Assembly (NCBI GenBank): GCA_017541205.1
Contig: JAFXZO010000118.1
Span: 1-32,096, forward strand
DNA length: 32,096 bases
DNA from: Clostridia bacterium
GTDB taxonomy: Bacteria > Bacillota > Clostridia > Christensenellales > Aristaeellaceae
Direction: 5' to 3'
The notes under the pieces were generated by a model. It did no database searches, had not been told where the DNA came from, and worked only from the letters and a program-made list of their open reading frames with translations. How positions within the stretch are numbered: the stretch's first letter is position 1; each line of letters begins with the position of its first letter. Shown here piece after piece: positions 27,561 to 32,096 of the stretch. The position numbers were made by a program, and so were the translations under genes.

Positions 27561-28754
27561 ATGGTAAGCAGGCGAAGGCGTGATTACACGCCGTTTTATC
27601 TGATCGGAGCCATGCTGGCGCTGTGGACGCTGATGCATATGCTGATCGGCGGCAGCTTTTATGGCCACTCCTTTTACAACACCTATACGCGCCAGGCCAT
27701 GGCGTGGCGGCAGGGGCTGCTCCATCTGCCCGAGGATGTGCCCTATCTGGAGCTGGCGGTGTACGAGGGGGAGTATTACGTTTCCTTCCCGCCGCTTCCT
27801 TCCTTGGTGCTGCTTCCGTTTACCTTCCTCTTTGGCATGGATACGCCGGACAACCTGCTGGTGAAGCTCTATGCAATGGGCGCGTGCCTGTTTCTTTACA
27901 GGGCGTTCGTGCGGGCGGGATACCGTCCTCAGATGGCGGCTGCGTTTTCGTTCCTCATCCCGTTTTCATCCTCGCTTTTGCCGCTCACGCTCAACGGCGC
28001 GGTATGGTATCACGCGCAGGTGCTGGGCTTTTTCCTGTCCGTCGCGGCGGTCTGCCTGCTCACGGAGGACCGCCCGACCCTGGCGCTGCTTTGCTTTGCG
28101 CTGTCCGTCGCCTGCCGGCCCTTTGACGCGCTGTACGCCCTTCCGCTGTTCTTTGTCTATTGGAGCGTGAACCAGCGCGCGGGCGTTTCCCTCAAGGATA
28201 CCGTCCGGCCGCTGCTGCCCGGGATCGGGCTGGGGCTTTTCGTCGCGGCGGCGCTGGGGATCTACAATTATATCCGCTTTGGGAATGTGCTGGAGTTTGG
28301 GCACAATTATCTGCCGGAATTTTCCACCCAGGGCGGCATCCAGTTTTCCATCGCGCACGTGGGCAACCATCTGAAAACGTTCCTGTGGGGCCTGCCGCTG
28401 TATCAGGCGGAGGACGGGCTGAAGATAAGGACCTTTGGGTATTCGATGCTGCTCGCCTGCCCAATCCTGCTGCTCATGCTGATCTGGGCGGTTTGGGACG
28501 GCGTCAAGCGATGCCTGACCCGGGAAAAGGCCGTGCTCCTTTTCACCTTCCTTTTGCATGCCTTTTTCCTTTTGTGGCACCGCACGTTCGGTGGCTATCA
28601 GCTGGGCTCGCGCTACGCCGTCGATCTGATCCCCTACGCCTGCTTTTATCTGCTGCTGAGCCCGGAAAAGAAAAAACCGGCCTGGCCGGAGCTTTTGTTC
28701 CTGGGCTTAAGCCTGGTTTTTACGATCTGGGGCGTGACCCAAGTCCACATTTGA
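27561..28754 (+). CDS. Multi-spanning membrane protein, GT-C glycosyltransferase-like
   Basis: 397 residues, ATG at 27561 with GGGAG 10 bases upstream. About ten hydrophobic segments span the whole length. The first outside loop carries NTYTRQAMAWRQGLLHLPED and YEGEYYVSFPPLPSLVLLPF, and near the C-terminus is GGYQLGSRYAVDLIPY; both patterns are common in GT-C or PMT-type lipid-linked sugar transferases, which face the outside. I do not see a clear catalytic acidic motif of the usual DE or DD type in loop 1, so the function is an inference from overall shape. It lies 30 bases after ppk1 and 29 before the acetyltransferase gene. Confidence 0.75.
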   Translation: MVSRRRRDYTPFYLIGAMLALWTLMHMLIGGSFYGHSFYNTYTRQAMAWRQGLLHLPEDVPYLELAVYEGEYYVSFPPLPSLVLLPFTFLFGMDTPDNLLVKLYAMGACLFLYRAFVRAGYRPQMAAAFSFLIPFSSSLLPLTLNGAVWYHAQVLGFFLSVAAVCLLTEDRPTLALLCFALSVACRPFDALYALPLFFVYWSVNQRAGVSLKDTVRPLLPGIGLGLFVAAALGIYNYIRFGNVLEFGHNYLPEFSTQGGIQFSIAHVGNHLKTFLWGLPLYQAEDGLKIRTFGYSMLLACPILLLMLIWAVWDGVKRCLTREKAVLLFTFLLHAFFLLWHRTFGGYQLGSRYAVDLIPYACFYLLLSPEKKKPAWPELLFLGLSLVFTIWGVTQVHI

Positions 28755-28783
28755 TGCTTTGCCATCGCAAGGAGGATGAAGGA

Positions 28784-29404
28784 ATGACCGAGGAAGAGCG
28801 CATTTTCAGCGGAAAGCTGTTTGCCTGCGACGTGCCGGAGCTGGCAAAAATCAAATTGAAGGCGCACCGGCTCTGCCATCAGTACAACGACCTGTATGAG
28901 GAGGACGAACAGGACCGCCAGGCGATCCTCAGGGAACTCCTCGGCCATATCGGGGAGGACACTTACCTGACCGGCCCGATCCGCTTCCATTACGGCGCGC
29001 ATACCCGGATCGGCGACAACTGCTTTATGGGCTTCAATTTCACCGTGCAGGATGATACGCATGTCACCATCGGCAACGACTGCAACTTCGGCCCCAACGT
29101 GACCATCGTAACGCCGCTGCATCCGATGCTGCCTCACGAACGCCGCGGCATCCTGTGCCGGGACGGGCAAACGAGGTATCTGTGCTACGCCAAGCCCGTC
29201 GCCATCGGCAACGACTGCTGGTTCGGGGCGAACGTGGTGGTATGCCCCGGCGTCACCATCGGCGATAACTGCGTGATCGGGGCGGGCAGCGTGGTGACGC
29301 GGGATATCCCCGCCAATTCCTTCGCCGCGGGCGTTCCCGCCCGGGTGAAGCGCGAGATCACGGAAAAGGACGCCATCATCCATCTGTTTCCGGACCTGAG
29401 GTAA
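28784..29404 (+). CDS. Maltose/galactoside O-acetyltransferase-like hexapeptide protein
   Basis: 206 residues, ATG at 28784 with AAGGAGG 8 bases upstream. The N-terminal Mac domain (EERIFSGKLF, then AHRLCHQYND) is followed by a left-handed beta-helix of hexapeptide repeats. The catalytic His is H113 in TPLHP, and the C-terminal coil has IGNDCWFGANVVVCPGVTIGDNCVIGAGSVVTRDIP. Such enzymes form trimers and transfer acetyl from acetyl-CoA to sugars or related hydroxyls. In this operon the substrate may be a surface glycan made by the GT-C-like protein, but that is only context. Its last 29 bases overlap the convergent nucleotidyltransferase gene. Confidence 0.93.
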   Translation: MTEEERIFSGKLFACDVPELAKIKLKAHRLCHQYNDLYEEDEQDRQAILRELLGHIGEDTYLTGPIRFHYGAHTRIGDNCFMGFNFTVQDDTHVTIGNDCNFGPNVTIVTPLHPMLPHERRGILCRDGQTRYLCYAKPVAIGNDCWFGANVVVCPGVTIGDNCVIGAGSVVTRDIPANSFAAGVPARVKREITEKDAIIHLFPDLR

Positions 29405-30179
29405 CGGACGCGGAAAGCTCCTTTTCCAGCGTGTCCGCGTATCGCTGCACGGTCGGGCCAAGCGACGAAAGCCAGATTTGTACGTCCACGCGGTCTTTGT
29501 ACGCAAGGGGATCCCGGCGGATCTCAAGGGCTTTGCAAAGCGGCGCTTCATCGGGAAAGATATGGTTTTCCAGCGCCCAGATCCCGGCCTGGGTCTTGGC
29601 GATGACGCCGTGGCAGCGCAGCGTGTACACGCACCTGGCGATATCCATGAGCCATCCGCAGGAATAGAGGCGTTCGTCCGTCTGCGCCGCAAAGGCGCGG
29701 ATGCTCCCATAATGCGCCCGAACAGCGGCAATCAGCTCCTCCTGGGATTGCGCCGGAAAGATCGAGCGGTCCGCCTGGCCGAGGATGCATCGCCCGTATT
29801 TTGCCAATTCATAGGCGGAAAACGCGTCCTGTACGTACCGGTCTGTCACGCGCTGCCCGCTCGTGCCCCAGTAAACGAGCCTGCGGAAGGAGCGGGAGCG
29901 GTATTCCTCCAGGCTCGCGATGATCCCTTCAAAGGAACGGTAGTAAGGATTGCCCGGCTCTTTTTCCAGCATCGCCTGCCGCAGCGTCAGCAAGGCCTGC
30001 GCCTGGCTTTCGGTGATTTCCCGGTCGGTCAGCACGAGCCAGTCGATATCGCTCCACCCCAAACGAAAATCGTCCCATACGATGCTTCCGTACAGCCAGG
30101 CGCTGTGAACGCGGCCGTTCACGGCGTCGGCTGTTTTTTGCAGCATTTTTTCAATGGATTCGGCCATGGATCGTTCCAT
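29376..30179 (-). CDS. Nucleotidyltransferase-fold protein (aminoglycoside adenylyltransferase-like)
   Basis: 267 residues from the ATG at 30179, with GAGGTG 6 bases upstream; a longer frame to 30395 crosses the riboswitch region. The polymerase-beta-type motif is G31-S32 followed by SDID (D44, D46). The C-terminal part is helical, in the manner of DUF4111 proteins related to AadA/ANT enzymes. Such folds adenylate small molecules, but many chromosomal members have no resistance role. There is no adjacent mobile element or other resistance gene, so antibiotic modification is only a possibility. No clear promoter was found upstream. Confidence 0.82.
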   Translation of the reverse strand: MERSMAESIEKMLQKTADAVNGRVHSAWLYGSIVWDDFRLGWSDIDWLVLTDREITESQAQALLTLRQAMLEKEPGNPYYRSFEGIIASLEEYRSRSFRRLVYWGTSGQRVTDRYVQDAFSAYELAKYGRCILGQADRSIFPAQSQEELIAAVRAHYGSIRAFAAQTDERLYSCGWLMDIARCVYTLRCHGVIAKTQAGIWALENHIFPDEAPLCKALEIRRDPLAYKDRVDVQIWLSSLGPTVQRYADTLEKELSASVTSGPETDG

Positions 30180-30275
30180 ATCGTTCACCTCATGTCGATA
30201 CGTCCCCGCTGCTTCCATGATACGGCATCGGCGGACGTTTTTCAAGCTTGATTTTGACTTGCATACGCCGCATGA

Positions 30276-30304
30276 TTGACGGAAGGAAAGCGGAGCGATA
30301 TAAT
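30276..30304 (+). promoter_or_regulatory. Promoter of the B12-controlled btuF-like gene
   Basis: TTGACG (30276-30281) and TATAAT (30299-30304) are exactly 17 bases apart. Predicted start is about 30311, 15 bases before the riboswitch P1 stem. Confidence 0.88.
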
Positions 30305-30310
30305 AGGGAG

Positions 30311-30565
30311 GACAAATGAATAGCCGGTGTATCTGCGCAGCGATGCGCGACGGCGGGACAAACGGCGCTGCTGCCGGCGCCGATCCCGCCGCCATGGGAA
30401 CGCGGATGAGATTTCCGGGCTATCCCAGTAACCGTGAAGCCGACGAACGCGCAGGGATGTCACTGCGGCGCGGACAAAGAGCGGCGCGATCAGCCGTTTT
30501 TTGCCGGGCCGTGGGAAGACGCGCAAGTAGGATGAAGCCAAGCCGGGAGACCTGTTTACATCGAA
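30311..30565 (+). promoter_or_regulatory. Cobalamin riboswitch
   Basis: The 3' part holds the B12 box (AAGCCGGGAGACCTG, about 30539-30554), preceded by GGGAAGACGC and GGATGA elements. The central core near 30397-30445 reads GGGAACGCGGATGAGATT, then CCGGGCTATCCCAGTAACCG, matching the conserved receptor core of cobalamin aptamers. The closing P1 helix is GGTGTA (30326-30331) with TACATC (30557-30562), one G-U pair. It starts within 15 bases of the promoter start and precedes a BtuF-type gene, as expected for repression by adenosyl- or other cobalamins. Several conserved positions are diverged, so this may be a variant class; an open frame on each strand here is not coding. Confidence 0.88.
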
Positions 30566-30597
30566 AGCTGCCCCTGGGGATGGGAAACGCTATTGAT

Positions 30598-30675
30598 CCA
30601 TGCGAAAGCACGGTTTTTTGGTGTTCCTCTGGGGGGATGCTTTTTTGCCCGCAAGGCGCGGGCGGGAAAGCATCC
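30598..30675 (+). promoter_or_regulatory. Riboswitch expression platform (two hairpins)
   Basis: First, CCATGC-GAAA-GCACGG (30598-30613, one A-C mismatch) is followed by T6, a short terminator candidate. Second, an 18-base stem (30635-30652 with 30658-30675, three G-U pairs, 5-base loop) ends 26 bases before SD GAGGAGG (30702-30708) but lacks a good T tract. One of them is probably the switched element. The stretch 30180-30715 has no gene besides these elements. Confidence 0.5.
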
Positions 30676-30715
30676 TCGCTGTTTCATTGTCAAAAAAATC
30701 TGAGGAGGAAAAACC

Positions 30716-31633
30716 ATGACCAAGAAATGGACTGCTCTGCTGCTGTGCATGCTGCTGGCCCTGAGCGCGCTTCCCGCGTTCGCGCAGGAGGGCGGGGTGA
30801 CCGTGACCGATATGACGGGCCGCGAGATCACCCTGGATGGGCCGGCGACCCGGATCGTGGCCCTGACCGCCGCGGACTGCGAGATCCTGTGCGCGCTCGG
30901 ATGCGAGGATGCGCTGGTGGGCCGCGGCGAATACTGCGATTATCCCGCGTCCGTGCTGGATAAGCCCTCCGTGCAGAGCGGCTACGAAACCAACCTGGAA
31001 CAGATCATCGCCCTGCAGCCGCAGGTGCTTTTGATGAGCACCATGGCCCAGACCGTCGAGCAGGTGGAAGCGCTGGAAAAGGCCGGCATCAAAGTGGTGG
31101 TCAGCGACGCGCAGAACCTGGAGGGCGTGTACACCGCCATCCGCCTGATCGGCGCGCTGATGGGCAAGGACGCGGAAGCGGAAGCCATGGTGGATGATCT
31201 GCAATCCGCTTTTGAAGCTATCCGGGAAAAGAGCCAGGATACCGGCAAAACCGTGTATTTTGAAGTATCTCCCCTGCAGTGGGGCCTGTGGGCCGCCGGC
31301 AAGGGCACCTTCATGGACGAGCTGGCGACGCTGTGCGGCCTGACCAACATCTTTGCCGATGTGGACGGCTGGGTTCAGATTTCCGAGGAGCAGGTGCTGG
31401 CGCGCGATCCGGATTACATCGTGACCATTTCCATGTACTACGGCGAAGGCCCCACCCCCGTGGAGGAAATCAAGGGCCGCGCCGGCTGGGAAACCCTGAA
31501 GGCCGTCCAGAACGATCAGATCCTCAACGCGGATTCCAACGAGATTTCCCGCCCCGGCCCGAGGCTGAAGGACGCCGTGGAAACCCTCTACGAATTCGTT
31601 TACGGCGCGGAGGAGGAAGTTCCCGCCGCGTAA
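30716..31633 (+). CDS. BtuF-type cobalamin/metal-chelate binding protein of an ABC transporter
   Basis: 305 residues, ATG at 30716 with GAGGAGG 7 bases upstream. The signal peptide (1-23) ends PAFA-QEGG. The mature part is a helical-backbone periplasmic binding fold (class III): VTVTDMTGREITLDGPATRIVALTAADCEILCALG, then a long central helix and the C-terminal lobe ending LKDAVETLYEFVYG. Family members bind cobalamin, haem or siderophores; the riboswitch upstream argues for cobalamin or a corrinoid. No lipobox Cys follows the signal, which is odd for a Gram-positive binding protein. The permease and ATPase genes are not in the window; a terminator follows directly, so this gene is monocistronic. 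Confidence 0.92.
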   Translation: MTKKWTALLLCMLLALSALPAFAQEGGVTVTDMTGREITLDGPATRIVALTAADCEILCALGCEDALVGRGEYCDYPASVLDKPSVQSGYETNLEQIIALQPQVLLMSTMAQTVEQVEALEKAGIKVVVSDAQNLEGVYTAIRLIGALMGKDAEAEAMVDDLQSAFEAIREKSQDTGKTVYFEVSPLQWGLWAAGKGTFMDELATLCGLTNIFADVDGWVQISEEQVLARDPDYIVTISMYYGEGPTPVEEIKGRAGWETLKAVQNDQILNADSNEISRPGPRLKDAVETLYEFVYGAEEEVPAA

Positions 31634-31646
31634 CGCCGTGTCAGAC

Positions 31647-31674
31647 GGGGAAAAGGTGGCAGCGCCTTTTCCCC
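31647..31674 (+). terminator. Hairpin after btuF-like gene
   Basis: GGGGAAAAGG and CCTTTTCCCC form a perfect 10-base stem with an 8-base loop 13 bases after the stop. No T tract follows, so it may stabilise the mRNA or pause polymerase before the next terminator. Confidence 0.6.
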
Positions 31675-31680
31675 AACAGA

Positions 31681-31724
31681 AAAATCAAGCCGCGCCCAGA
31701 ACGGACGCGGCCTTTGATTGTTTT
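31681..31724. terminator. Bidirectional Rho-independent terminator between convergent genes
   Basis: AATCAAGCCGCG (31683-31694) pairs with CGCGGC-CT-TTGATT (31706-31719) with a 2-base bulge. The plus strand continues GTTTTGG; the minus strand continues TTTCTG after GATT. It can serve both the btuF-like gene and the minus-strand repeat protein. Confidence 0.75.
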
Positions 31725-31736
31725 GGAGACGCGGGA

Positions 31737-32096
31737 TCATTTGCCGAATTTGATGTTTTCGATGGGCGCATGGATGATTGTGACGCCCTTCTTTTCTTCC
31801 TGCGTGGGTTCTTCCTCGTCGGCAGGCGCTTCTTCCTCGGCGGCGGACGCTTCTTCCTCAGCGGTGGGCGCTTCTTCTTCGGGAGCGGGCGCTTCTTCCT
31901 CGGCGGTGGGCGCTTCTTCTTCGGGAGCAGGCGCTTCTTCCTCGGCGGTGGGCGCTTCTTCTTCGGGAGCGGGCACTTCTTCTTCGGGAGCGGGCGCTTC
32001 TTCCTCGGGAGCAGGCGCTTCTTCCTCAGCGGTGGGCGCTTCCTCTTCGGGGGCAGGCGCTTCTTCCTCAGCGGTGGGCGCTTCCTCTTCGGGAGC
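31737..32096 (-). CDS. C-terminus of an acidic heptad-repeat protein (5' part outside window)
   Basis: The minus frame is open to the right edge: 119 residues then TGA. It consists of 13 full heptads of the type EEE-AP-xx (mostly APTAEEE and APAPEEE alternating, plus VPAPEEE, ASAAEEE, APADEEE), then the tail PTQEEKKGVTIIHAPIENIKFGK. The tail GVTIIHAPIENIKFG is not repetitive and could be a short interaction motif. Such low-complexity Glu/Pro/Ala tracts are extended and strongly acidic. The N-terminal domain, and so the function, is not visible. A GTG at 31976 inside the repeats is not a true start. Confidence 0.75.
   Translation of the reverse strand, partial: APEEEAPTAEEEAPAPEEEAPTAEEEAPAPEEEAPAPEEEVPAPEEEAPTAEEEAPAPEEEAPTAEEEAPAPEEEAPTAEEEASAAEEEAPADEEEPTQEEKKGVTIIHAPIENIKFGK
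31758..32096 (-). repeat. 21-bp tandem repeat encoding EEEAPxx heptads
   Basis: Codon-level near-identity of GAAGAAGCGCC-type units every 21 bases, often alternating as 42-base pairs, runs to the window edge. Such arrays are prone to slippage and length change. Confidence 0.85.

Noticed and set aside
29376-30179. Nucleotidyltransferase as an acquired aminoglycoside resistance gene
   Set aside because: No mobile element, no composition shift I can see, and similarity is limited to the fold-level motif.
30316-30963. Open frame on the plus strand starting just after the 30304 promoter
   Set aside because: It coincides with the cobalamin riboswitch, then runs out of frame into the btuF-like gene; no coding pattern.
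31758-32096. CRISPR-like array from regular repeats at the right edge
   Set aside because: The 21-bp units are contiguous, without spacers, and keep an open frame with codon-level variation; this is a coding tandem repeat.

Overview
This window looks like chromosomal DNA from a fairly GC-rich Clostridia-type Firmicute. Supporting evidence is the classical Firmicutes order tilS-hpt-ftsH, a murA-divIB-ftsA-ftsZ division block, a SpoIID-family protein, VanW and YacL-like (PIN-TRAM) proteins, strong Shine-Dalgarno sites, and sigma-A promoters that mostly carry a TGn extended -10. A lineage near Christensenellales is a guess from composition and the flavoprotein/VanW repertoire, not something the sequence proves. 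I see no tRNA, rRNA, CRISPR array, insertion sequence or phage gene.

Layout. Positions 1-3725 (minus) hold the N-terminal ~1240 residues of a giant secreted flavoprotein with three FMN-binding domains and two fumarate-reductase-type FAD domains; it runs off the left edge. Positions 3899-10376 (minus) hold a VanW protein, a PHP phosphoesterase, ftsH, hpt and tilS. Positions 10493-15366 (minus) hold ftsZ, ftsA, divIB/ftsQ and murA. Divergent from murA, 15555-17829 (plus) carries a DEAD-box RNA helicase and a Gfo/Idh/MocA oxidoreductase. Positions 17824-24103 (minus) carry an alanine/serine racemase-family gene, a SpoIID/LytB protein, a protein built of five PG_binding_1 repeats, a PIN-TRAM protein and radA. 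Positions 24359-29404 (plus) form a tight four-gene operon: a metallophosphoesterase with altered active-site motifs, polyphosphate kinase 1, a multi-spanning GT-C-like membrane protein and a hexapeptide O-acetyltransferase. A nucleotidyltransferase-fold gene faces it (29376-30179, minus). Positions 30276-31633 (plus) hold a consensus promoter, a cobalamin riboswitch and a BtuF-type binding protein. The right edge (31737-32096, minus) is the C-terminus of a protein made of EEEAPxx heptads.

How it fits together. Most genes serve the cell envelope and division: precursor synthesis (murA, racemase), the divisome (divIB, ftsA, ftsZ), wall binding or remodelling (SpoIID, PG_binding_1 repeats, VanW) and membrane proteolysis (ftsH). 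The accessory-looking parts are the left-edge flavoprotein, the polyphosphate operon, the B12-controlled uptake gene and the acidic repeat protein. No clearly new defence or mobile system is visible. The most unusual objects are the duplicated flavoprotein and the metallophosphoesterase-ppk1 operon.
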